From: Acanthaster planci
Taxonomy: Eukaryota; Echinodermata; Asteroidea; Valvatida; Acanthasteridae
NCBI RefSeq assembly: GCF_001949145.1
Contig: NW_019091515.1
Coordinates: 25,575 to 89,574, forward strand
Direction of reading: 5' to 3'
Length of the DNA: 64,000 nucleotides
Below the pieces are notes generated by a model. It was not told the DNA's origin. It saw only the letters and a list, made by a program, of their open reading frames with translations, and searched no databases. Position 1 is the first letter of the stretch; every line of letters starts with the position of its first letter. Below, in pieces: positions 48,889 through 59,800 of this stretch. The position numbers and the translations under genes are program-made.

Positions 48889-49270
48889 CTAAAAGGAATT
48901 TAAAAATGAAGATTTAAAAATATTTAGGGAAGTACTGTTAGCAACATCGTCAGGGATGGTGTTCCAATCATTTGTATTATGGATATAAAAAGAATTCTTA
49001 AAATAATCGGTTTCTGCCAAAGGTACCTGTACTTTCAAGGTGTGGTCATTTCTGGAGATTCTATTGGCAGGATTAAACATACAAGTTCTACCAGTATCGG
49101 TAAGGCCATTCATAATTGTATATGCCATAACCAACCTTGGGTACCTTCGTCTGTCCTCTAGAGATGACCCTCCAAGTTCTTGAAGTAAAACACTATAATC
49201 TGTAGTCCAGTCCCTGCCAATCCTTCTGGCACCGCGTTTTTGAATTCGCTCAAGCCAAACACTTTGGGTT
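48889..49270 (-). pseudogene. 5'-truncated LINE: C-terminus of a non-LTR reverse transcriptase
   Basis: Minus-strand frame of about 125 codons ending at 48889. It reads LERIQKRGARRI, then LLQELGGSSLEDRRRYPRL and MAYTIMNGL, then a typical R-x-D-H-T-L segment, and ends NDWNTIPDDVANSTSLNIFK. This LE-x-IQ-R-A-R, L-x-SLE-RR and WN-x-(I/L)P-x-V-x-S-x-FK order is the conserved thumb-to-end region of reverse transcriptases from many invertebrate LINEs. The catalytic palm is absent; homology stops near 49262. The frame itself has no stop, so the insertion may be fairly young. The 3' tail would lie toward the N gap. Clade is not determined. Confidence 0.85.
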
Positions 49271-52200
49271 CTTTAATAGGGGTCCCAAGCCGTGTGCGTA
49301 CATCCACGTTGCATTCTGGGCTCGGTACATGTACCACTCTATGTAGCCTAGTTCCTGCAGACATTGAATGCGGTATCGGTAACGTAATTCAATTGTTTGA
49401 GGATCAGACTAACATATATTTGTGCGGCCTCGCATATGTGTGCAAATTCCTGGTATCGTACCATGCGCATACGTACAGTTGTACATATGCGTACGTGTAC
49501 ATTTACAGTACGTCAGAGCCAACATGACGCTCTCCAAGTTCAACAGGAAAATTCTCTCAAAAGGAGACTTGTCAGTAAGAGAGCTAGATAAACACGTCAC
49601 CCATAAATGTAAATGGAATCGGTCAGGAGAGCATGCCATGGTGGACGGCCTGAAAGTGCAGTGAAGCCAGTGTTTTGTCAAAGCAGCAAATCGCAGGAAA
49701 AGTACTCTGTGGAGTCGTAGTTATTTTAAGCCCTGTTTTGTTTCTGTGAAACTTTTATGTGCAAAAACAACTTTGAAAAGTTCACAGTTTTTCTTAAGAG
49801 TGGACTGAGATCCTTGAACAAAATAAAATAAGAAATAGTAATGTTTGATTTGTCCACAGTTGCTATAATTCAATACAAAATTAACTTCATAAGGGGCAGT
49901 AATTTCAAATCTTTTTGCTTAAAACATGCCCCAGAGAGGCTTAGAATTGCGGGCTCCGGACCCCACACCGTAATGGGTCACTTCGCACTCGCAGTTTCAG
50001 GTATTTTTACAATCCTCAAATCACATCCCTGAGTTACAGAAATTGCAATCCCCTCCATAACGAACAAAGGGTGAACAGTAGTAAAAAAGTGCCTCGGATG
50101 AGGTTCATTTGAATGCGCAGAGAGACCAGATTTGTGCTGGACTGTGAATGGATTGGAATAGACTTGCCAGATATTAAGTACTGGATCCCTGCGGACTTCT
50201 GTTAAAACTTGGCATGATGGAAAATGGGCTGCTTTACAGCTGCGGCCTTGATTTGTGTCACTGGGATGCTGCAGTGGAGAAGCTGTAGCAGCTTACAAAA
50301 GTCAGAGACTTAGGTTGTGCGCTACATAACACAATGAAAAAATCAATCAGAACCGTGGAAATGGCATTTTACCGATCAAATTACTTTAGTGCCAACCCAC
50401 TTACCACTACGTTGAAGCCTGACGGATGGAGCTTACCAGAGCCCTAAAACAAACGGAACTCAGTAGTCCTCGTCAGTATTTCCCCCCACTTACGAAACAT
50501 TATTGAATTTCAGCAGCTCGATGCATAGAGCTTCAAGCAATTGCTTTGTTCTTACCTTCAAAAGGGCGAATCTTCATGGTCCGAAGGTCCCACTACATGT
50601 ACATTTGAGGGCCCCACCTTGTCCAAAAAAAGAAAAAAAAGAAGCACCCTTTCACCTTGAATTAATCCCAAATACCCGTTAAATTAAATGTCTTCATGGT
50701 ACCATATTTCTGTTCCTGCTTATCTCCATTGTATGGATACTCAAGTACATGTAGTATTACACAAAAATGTAACCTATTTTCCCTGTACATAGGCAGCCAG
50801 CTGTTCTGGTGTATATTCAAGAATTGATGGAATTTACTGAATGAATGTATTACACCTGAAAAAAAAAAGGAAACAAATTTTAATAACTGCAAAAGCAGAA
50901 TGGTCAAATATCAGCTCGACTGGCTTTTTTTTAAAACAGCAATAGTCACCAGAACAAGTTGTGAAAATTGTGTTTATTGTAAGACGGTGTGTGAAATATA
51001 GTCGGGTTTTTCCCTTAAGGACACTATGGTGTTTTATGGTATGGCCCAATGAAACTCTTGATTGGCTCTATTATTTCTGGAAGAAATGGTTGTACATGTA
51101 ACTGCCCCTTTCTCCATCAATAACCAGGGCTATATAAACAAAAGACAATATTTTTATGCTGCTGCCATCTTGGTCTTGTTCACCGAATCCTTGATCAAAA
51201 AATGAGATCAAAAACTTGCTGTAATTCCTTTTCTACAGCCTCAACCTGAGGCCTCATGTCTTACTGAGGACATTTTCACATCTCCAGAAGGAATTTTATC
51301 TTGAAATTTGGAATGATTTAAATGTGATCAGACATGTTCTCATTCCTTGGATTTAGTATGGATGCATGCACTTTAAATTATCATATAATGTATTCCAGGT
51401 TATGTTAGTTTATACAATTGTTCCTGAGTGGTTATTTAAACTATTCAGCCCCAAACTGGTGTATTTAAACTTTGTCGTTGGGGAAGGGGTGTAATTTTGT
51501 TCATTAAACTCTAAAGGAACAGTAATGGGCATCTTTGCCCACTGTGTGTGCGTGTGTGTGATGGTCGTAGAAAAGTGGTGGTTCTCGTAGAAAGTTCAGT
51601 CTGCATGTTAGCAGCGTAATGCTTGGTGACTAACTTTTTGTTCGTTTTGATGACTTCTTGGAAAGTCCCACTTGTTTTGCAGTTCATCCGTTTTGTAATA
51701 TTTTAATGCGAAGGCCAGACTTACGGATCTCCAGTGCTCACCTTAGGAGCTGTGTTTTAAATACCTCCACAAATTTTGAGTTCAATTTTTTTTCAGAATT
51801 AGTGGTGATTTTTCTTTCTCTGTGCTCAGTACAACTGGGTAAGATGTTCCACCTTTCTTGACAGAATATATTGTATCATACAATAAAGACAATGACCCTA
51901 TACATTTTTTAACCCAGACTAAAAGTGTATATTCCCACTCCTAAGCCTATTATTTTAGCACAGTATTTCACTGTGTATGAAATTGAGAGTTTGAACTCAA
52001 CATTGTAAATGAATATATTTATTTTTATTAGCAATTTCTTTCTAGGGAAATATTAAGCTCTTTCGTGTCTTCAGAAGTTATATCTCTGAAACATTTCCTA
52101 ACTTCTGAAATGTTGTTACTGCTCAAAATGAGACATAAAACAGTGTAACTGCTTTTAAATTACATGCATTTTCAAACTTAATTGATGATTATAAGCGTCA

Positions 52201-54322
52201 AAGAGTAACTGTAACCATATCCCCAATTTACTCAAGTCTGCAGTCACACAAGGAGTAACAGGAGGAATACTGGAATGAAATAAATTATAAATACAAGGTC
52301 ATCACAAAATCTGCATGGTAAAAACAGCCACCAACAACCTTGATTCTTGTGCAAGACTTTTTATATAACCTGAAAGATGTATAAAATTGCTATCGAGTTA
52401 AGATAAAAGAAACTACGGTTGTCTGTTGGGTTTGTTAAGAAAGTACACCTGCCCCTGTGGAAACTTCATTTCTCAAGAAATTGACTAAGTTGTAAATAAC
52501 TCTGTGGATGTGGTATACTTGTGGTGAAATGTACAGAGGACTAGCAGAATGGCCAAGCAGCGGAATTATTTTAGCCTACAGGCTCATAATTGAAATGCAA
52601 ATGCTAACTTGTGATGTCACGGCAAATACTGGTGCCCCGGATTCCCCAAAATCTGAAGACCTTAAACTTGGCTAAATTTCTTTGCCAGGGTTGTGTGATG
52701 TGAAATGCAAGTAACACCTGCATTTTTTTTTGAAATGGAAACCGGCCATTCAGCCCTGGTGAGAGAGATCTAAACTGCCAAGACGTGACTGTAGAACACG
52801 AATCCTTCAAATGTTGTGAAGTACATTTCCTTGCAGTGTACATGGATATACGTATGTTAGGTGCAACGGTTGGATCTTTGTGATTGGTTGATAGTGCTGT
52901 AGCTGCACAGTGCTATCAACCCTGACAGTGCAGGGCGGTAGATCAGACACATTGATCTGCTTATCAATTTGTCCTGCAGTCCTGTTGAATACTTCTTTCT
53001 TTCCAAGACGTGGCTCTGGAAGTTTTTCACGAAGGAAGTTCAGTCCAAAATTTCCTGCTGCAGTTGATTGATCACGCAAACGGCATGCCAGCACTACCAA
53101 CCAAAAGTGTGTTCCCGCAATTGCACCTATCTATTTCCCTGATACACGTATCTAGGTAAGTCAGCCCTGTAACTCCTGGCTTCGGATTTCTTTGTAGAAT
53201 GATTCTCAGACAGAGAGTCGACTAGTCAACTTGATTGCTCTCCAACTATCCTAAATTGTATCCGTTTTATGTGCTTACATTCAGAGACGTATATACATTT
53301 TTGTGTCCTGTTGTTTCAGTGCAATGGAAAAATGAACAAGAAATGCCGGTTTAATTCCTCGTATATTGGCAGTGTAGTTTTATTTTAGCAGTTGCTTTGG
53401 ATGTTTTAAAGTAAAAAGAAAGGCAAACTAGAATGTGACCCATATTGTGTTGGAGCTAACAAGTGTGAAATAAATACATTAAAACGGAAATCAGAAAATG
53501 TGGTTTAAAAATGTTATTCTTGTGTAAAGTCATCTCCCCTGCCGTCGACTTCCCCCCCTATTGTTTCCAGGGAGCTGATAAGCGTACCCGCCTATCATTA
53601 CGAAGAGAAGCAGGCTGGGTGGTTTCAAGGTGTACTGGGATTAGTGGATTGATGAATACAGGTATTGGACTTGGGCTCGGAAGACAATGTACGTGTATAT
53701 GGAAGGGTGTGTCGCCCACACAATTTGGTTTTCCAATCAGTAGTGCTCGACCATTTTACATACAATGTGGATAAATCCAGGAAGATGAAAGTATGATTGA
53801 ACATCGGACATGTTCTGACCATTTGTGTTGTGTGGCCACACAAAGTGGATGACACTTTGTACACGACAGCTCATCTGACCTTGATAAATGACAGACTCAA
53901 AACGGACCATGACTAAGCACTTTCTGTATGTAATTCTACCGTCTGGAACCAATCAATGCACAGTGCCTCTGCATACAAAGGATAAAAGCTGCAGTGACGT
54001 CCTCACAGGTAAGTCCATTACAAGTCCTTGTAAGACCCAACAAGTAACATGTCCTCAATGGTTTATCGCCTGTCCTCTCATCAATGACAAACCATTCAAT
54101 CTCCAGTCAAGGTCACAAGCTATCCTAATTAATTGGACTTGACCACAAATCTGCGATGAACACACCTGAGCGTTGGGACACGACACCAGTGGCTGTCAGG
54201 TGTCCTGAGGTAGTTGGCACTTTTATCCTTTTCTTCAAGCCAAGGGAAAAAAGTAAGTATCAAGTTCCTGAAAGACACATTTGATGGTGCAAGATTCCTG
54301 AGGCATTGATTCGAAAGCAGAG
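49271..54322. other. Intergenic region, no gene seen
   Basis: About 5 kb of AT-rich DNA between the LINE fragment and the SIRT4 3' end. It contains short ORFs with no recognisable domain, including a 97-codon minus-strand frame at 52807-53100 and a splice-flanked block near 53571-53628. The SIRT4 3' UTR must lie in the rightmost part; I see no nearby AATAAA on the minus strand until about 53380. Confidence 0.45.
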
Positions 54323-56339
54323 TCATGCGACCTGAATGCGTGGCAAGATGCTGCTCAGCCGTCCATCAATCTTAAGTTTGGCCAGCTGGTCAGCTCTCGT
54401 CGGTCCAATGTTCACTATTCCTAGAGGTTTCTTTTGCTCTTTTGCAGCCAGTGCAAAACGGAATCCGGAATAGACCTGCGGCGAACAGCAAGTAAAATAA
54501 AAGGAGTGCATGGTTAAGATGTCAGAAAAGTAAGTGTCAGTCGGTTTAGTCTGATAGATTTCTGTCTAACACTGTCGGCACCAACCTCGAGAGATGACCC
54601 TGCCACCAGAACAGCGTCAGCCTCAAGCAACCGGGCAAAGGCCGATTCCCTGATGTCTCGCGGCACGTTGTCTCCAAAGAAGACGAGGTCTGGTTTCAAG
54701 ATACCATGGCAGGAGCTGCAAGAGGGAACAGTAAATCCGGCTACCGCCTCATCTGAGAGAACGACATCACCGTCAGGAGCGATCACCTGCCAATAAGATG
54801 GGTACGTGAAAAGAGTAAGAAACGATTTGGGCTTAATCTTTAAGCTTTCCCTGCTTATCAATTTTGATGAGTCGTGGCTATGATCAAACAACCAAATATA
54901 GACCCAAAGCATCTTTGCTTCATAGGCTCTTGGCACCATTGTTAAATAGGCCCAAGGCATCAGTGTTCCATAGGCCCCAAGCACCAGTGTTCTAAGGTCC
55001 TAGGTTTCAGTGTTCTGTAGGCCCTAGGCACCATTGTTTCATATGCCCTAGGCACCAGTGTACCAGTAACCATAGGCCCTAGGCATCAGTGTTCAGTAGG
55101 CCCTAGATACCAGTCTTTTGTAGGCCCAAGGGACCAGTGTTACATGTATGTAGGCTCTAAGCACCAGTGTTCTGAAGGCCCTAGGCACCACTATTCTGTA
55201 GGCCCAAGGTACCACTGCACCATAGGCCCTAGCTGACAGTATTCTGTAGGCCCAAGGCAACACTATTCTGTAGGCCCAAGGCACCAGTGTACCATAGGCC
55301 CTAAGTGACAGTATTCTGTAGGCACTGGTGTTCCAAGGTACCAGTGTTCTGTAGGCCCTAGTGATGCATGTTAAATCTCCGTGATGATTTGATCTTAGTG
55401 TAATCATTTGATCTAATTTGCCAATGGTTCCACCATCAGCCAAGTGATTTTTCTTTCTAATTCACATTTGTGAAAACTGTTTCAAAAAGGTAAGTAAAGT
55501 TGGAGATTTTATAACGGATCAACCAATCACAGGGCCAATCAGTTGGTCATGCAGAGTAGCCAATCATAGCCAGCCATTTAGGAGATATGGAGACAGAGAA
55601 TGTGGTCAAAAAAACGATATCTTTGTATGCTTTCCTCTTTTACCTGAGATTCTACACTAAATTGCGGGTTCATCTCCTTCATGCGTTTCTGCAGCTTGTC
55701 TCTGGTAGTTTTCTGTCCGCACGACAGACACACAATCCACGCTGAGCACCCGTGCAACTCGATCACCCTCCGACTCTGGGCCTTGGTGTGCAGTGCGTCC
55801 ACATTCTGCGTGACTAGCCAGTGCACCTTGCCGGCCCACTCCCACTCTGCCAAGGCCCAGTGGGCAGCGTTGGGAAGGACAGAGCTGAACTTGGGCCAGC
55901 CAACAAAATTTCGGGCCCAGTATCGCCTCCTCTTGGAGGCACTCTTGAGGAAATCCTGGTACTGGATTGGTCGGCTGTCACTCCGGGCATACAGCCCCAC
56001 ACCCTCGGACCTGTAATCAGGTATCCCCGACTCTGTCGATATTCCAGCTCCAGTCAGCACGAATAATCTCTTGGAAGCAGATACAAAATCTTGTAGTTTC
56101 TCTAGAGCAGCTTCATCAACTGGAGAACTTTCTGGAACACATGATGTTTCTTTAACCACACTGTCGTCATCTGGCTTGAATATCTGAGGCTGTGTGGACA
56201 GGTGTTCGATATGTGTTCCAGATGCAATGGTTGCAAACATGACCTGTTTCAATGGCACCTTAGACGATTTTAAAATAAAATTACTTCGTCTGCATGGTCT
56301 GTTAGCTAAGGAAACTACATGTAGAATAATAGCTGCCAT
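54323..56339 (-). CDS. SIRT4: Sirtuin 4, mitochondrial NAD+-dependent deacylase/ADP-ribosyltransferase
   Basis: Three exons: 56339-55644, 54786-54586 and 54475-54323. All are phase 0 with AG/GT borders, giving 349 residues (human has 314). The basic, hydroxylated N-terminus ([20 protein letters not shown]...) looks like a mitochondrial presequence. The Rossmann NAD site [15 protein letters not shown] is at 97-111, and TQNVDALH at 177-184. The catalytic histidine is H196 in ELHG. The zinc-binding pairs are C204-x2-C207 and C255-x2-C258. Further matches are [24 protein letters not shown] and the SIRT4-type [14 protein letters not shown] near the end. SIRT4 is a class II sirtuin that restrains glutamate dehydrogenase and acts as lipoamidase and deacylase in the matrix. 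The exon 2 donor is GTTGGT, weaker than consensus. The gene is divergent from NIF3L1, and its 857-bp first intron contains a 24-bp minisatellite. Confidence 0.95.
54915..55365 (-). repeat. 24-bp minisatellite in SIRT4 intron 1
   Basis: About 18 diverged head-to-tail units. On the plus strand the unit is AGGCCCTAGGCACCAGTG followed by TTCTGT. Some units are extended (for example to 30-33 bp around 55140 and 55330). The period is a multiple of three, so the minus strand stays open as an AYR-LVPRAYG-LVPW repeat, but it lies between two intact SIRT4 splice sites. Confidence 0.9.
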
Positions 56340-56878
56340 TCTGCACCGGCTTATGTTGGAGATAATCAGTTTCTGTAGAGATCAAGATTCAGAGTTCATG
56401 ATCAGAACTGTGTAACAGATAAGACGACAAATTCTACATGGTATCATTGTATTTACGCCGGGCATTGTCAGCGTCAGGGATTGGGTGAGCGCAAACATCA
56501 CTTCCAAATCATTGCCTACAACAAACTATTTACGTGAGCCTTCACCTTCCTACTTACGGATAACAGTTCACTGTAAATCTACACGCGTTACACGTAATTC
56601 TCTTGAAGCATATTCTTATATTTTGTCTAATAAAATGCCAAATTTCTCGTTTCCAAATGAACACAATGTAAACATCTTTCTTACGCAACTTCACATTTTA
56701 ACTATAGAGGGCGCCTTTCAAAATACGTGGAGGGCGCAAAACTCGACTGACCACGGTGGTCGAGTGAGAGTGAGAGTGAGACTCGTCATAAGCTTGTCGT
56801 GTTTTAAGAAACAACCATTGAATCAGATCTACGGACTACATTTTTTGGGGAGAAAATATATCGCTCAAAATCATTCTC
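56340..56878. promoter_or_regulatory. Putative bidirectional promoter of SIRT4 and NIF3L1
   Basis: 539 bp separates the two divergent start codons. I see no TATA box at a suitable distance on either strand. A GAGAGT-type short repeat lies at 56766-56783. Initiation sites cannot be placed from sequence alone. Confidence 0.5.
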
Positions 56879-59800
56879 ATGAGTTGTGTGCAGAGAGCGT
56901 TAGGGATTCGATTGCTCTTTCGATGTTTTTGGGAAGAGTCGAAGTTGAGCTTGGGCAACTGCAACTTCACGTCTAATGCATCTGCAACAAGTGACACGGA
57001 GTTGGCAGGTCGTAATTTTGTCATACCACCGTCCCTGCACAGTCGATTTTGGCAAAGGACGTCTTCCTCGGTATGCCAGATGGCTCGATCAAACAGCACT
57101 TTGTCTAAAGGCATGGATCTGAAGGAAGTTCTGCGCATTCTCTATCGGTTTGCGCCGTGTTCGCTCGCCGAAGATTGGGACAACGTGGGGCTGCTTGTCG
57201 AGCCCACGCCCCCGCATCAGGTGACGACGATGTTCCTGACCAATGACTTGACGGAGGAGGTTCTGACGGAGGCGATTGACAAGAGATCAGATCTCATCCT
57301 GGCCTACCATCCTCCAATATTTGTGCCTTTGAAGAGATTGACCATGGCCAACGCGAAGGAGAGGATCATTGTCCGAGCTATTGAAAACAGAGTGGGCATT
57401 TACTCTCCTCATACGTGTTACGATGCCCTCGAGGGTGGAGTAAATGACTGGTTGGCTGAAGGATTAGGTACAGCATCGTTCCTGAAACACAAATTTATAG
57501 ACAGCTTATCTATCAGCAAGACATGCTTTGAAATCAAGATGATTTTGGATAAGTGATCTGCATGATCGCCCAAACATTCTGCAGATTGGTCAATTCTGCA
57601 TGAAATGTCCAACTTCTTTAACTTCCCTTTTTCAAACAATATTTCACAGCCCTGAATCAGGAAAGGCGATTGGCTGATAGCGGAATTATTGACAAGTCAC
57701 GCACTAAGATCAACCAATCGCGCAAAGTTTGGGCTATCTTGCATATCCACCAATCGCGCTGAAAAATACCTGCCAAATTTTGGAGTAAGGGGTTGATGGA
57801 TCTGCACGATTAGTCGATCTGGCAGCACAATCTCCTGGTGTCATCTGTCGATTGTCTTTTCTTTTGGGTGTATTTTTTTGGGTACTCACTGCAGGGGCAC
57901 GCCACAAGATGCGCAGGTGTATACATGTGCGTTTGACGCAGAGCACGCTGAATACACGCAACTTATTTACTCCGGTATGTATGGTCTTTGCGTACGCACA
58001 GAATGCGTGCAAGAACCCGCTTGTAATCACCTGTCTTTCTTTTGCCCATTGGGGGTGCACTCCAGCTCGGAGCAGATTCAGAATGCTATAGGGTTGTCTG
58101 AGGGGCATGGTTAACTCACAAACAGCCAGTAACAGGTCAATCAGCAGCTCTTGAAGATTTTTTTTTTATGGGCATTGAAGCATCCCGTCTTCAGTTGAAG
58201 AGAGCCATGTCGGTGGGGTGTGTTCATTTTGTTGCTTGTGACGCACACATCGACGTGACATAACGCACGCACTTCACAATCATTTGTGAACCACCAAAGT
58301 GCAGTTCCAACCAAGGGAGCCTCCGTTGGTAGGAAAATTGGCGCCCTCCCTCGGTCTCGCTCGGGGCAGAAAGGGCTAGAGTCCATGATTTTCTGCAGGA
58401 CCAAGTGACAGCTCAGCACAATCGACTGCCCAGTGGCCGCATTGTTTCACAGCTGTTGCAGTAAGCTCGTTTGTTCACGTCAGAATTAGAAGTCACACAC
58501 CGTGGCACCGCTTGCCACGCAAGTGTCATTTCAGGGGGAATTTGTATATATGGTGATTGGCCTTTGTGTGTAGCCCGGAAATGAAAAGACCGAATTTGCA
58601 TCATAATCACCAGCTTCACAATAGTCCCCACTTCGAAAAGAGGCAACGGGAATGTGGAAGTGTGAGTAGAGCCGCATGCCACCGAACAATGAGCCTTTTC
58701 ACTGTGTAAATTAAAGTGTGCAGAGCACGCAGGGCCACAAACCGAGAATTTGCGGTTTGGCAGGTGGCCTTCATGGCCAAGCGAGGCTGGAATTCTTGGA
58801 GTCGGCTTTCAGAAAAAAGTTCCAGTCGGCAAGGGGTTAATAGAGTTAACTTCTTCCCTTGCCTCAAGCAGGTACGTGCAGCGTGGAACCCCTGACTACC
58901 TCTAGGAAGCCCTTAGCCAATGGATGGACCCATAAGATAGAATACCTGGAGACCGATTCAAGCGCGATGTCGCTCCCACCAGATTGGAGTGGGTCCATCT
59001 CGCCAGTGACAAAGATTCAAACCACAACGGGGTAAACAGGAATATATTGTAAATCCTTCCCAGACTTAATTGTAGAGAAACAAGTTTAAAACTTACCTCT
59101 TATCAATGCTTTTGGGGTAACAATTTGACTTCATTTGTTTAAAACACCCCTCTTGCCATGTTATGGTATGTTCTGGTCGCAAGCAGTCGTAAACAATCGC
59201 TCTGTATGTGGAGATCTGTGCACGTGGCAAGTACTGCCTGAGGTGGTGCAAGCCAGTCAGTGCTTTATCAACTGTTCAAGGCCGGTCACGTGACACACTC
59301 TGGACCAATAAGAACGCCTGAACTGTCTCATGGTAGTTATGCTCATATTTTAAAGTGCATGCATCTTTTTCTCCCCGCAGGATTCAGTGCGTAGTTACTT
59401 GCAGTGAACAAGGGCTTGTGTCAATCATGAAAAGTATGGAAGACCAGCCGGACATTAAGAAAACTTTCCAGGTCACAAAACTGGAAAAGGTAAGTGCTTC
59501 CTTAGAGCGTCCCGAGATCAAAGACACTGATGTGGGTAAATCTGGAAACTGCCAACGCAGTTGTAGAGTATTGTTTTGTTTTCTTTAGGTGAATGGTTTG
59601 AATTCCGTTTGATTCCAGTGTTTGTCATTCTTACATTAATCTTTTACAACTTGGTGGTTGTACTCTTGAGTACTCCGCTTTGGAGTTTCAGTAAGAGGCC
59701 TTGGAGAGTGGCTTACTTCGAAATTAATTCTTTGAATTTGTGGTGTTAAGAGCATCAATGGTATCTTGAGGGAGTTTGTTCCATTTTCAAACAGATCTTA

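Noticed and set aside
49525-49664. Plus-strand frame MTLSKFNRKILSKGD...
   Set aside because: Short, with no splice context that I can defend and no recognised family. It adjoins the LINE fragment and GTAC-rich repeats.
52807-53100. 97-codon minus-strand frame
   Set aside because: No recognisable motif, no promoter or poly(A) context, and ordinary for chance given its length in this composition.
53571-53628. Exon-like block with acceptor CTATTGTTTCCAG and donor AAG-GTGTAC
   Set aside because: Only about 58 nt. No compatible partner exon or peptide similarity was found on the plus strand.
54915-55365. Resemblance of the 24-bp repeat to a CRISPR array
   Set aside because: Units are contiguous and diverged with no unique spacers, and the genome is eukaryotic. 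It is a minisatellite.
58764-58871. Splice-flanked block considered as the missing NIF3L1 exon
   Set aside because: Length is 0 modulo 3, so it cannot bridge phase 1 to phase 2, and the peptide does not match the family.
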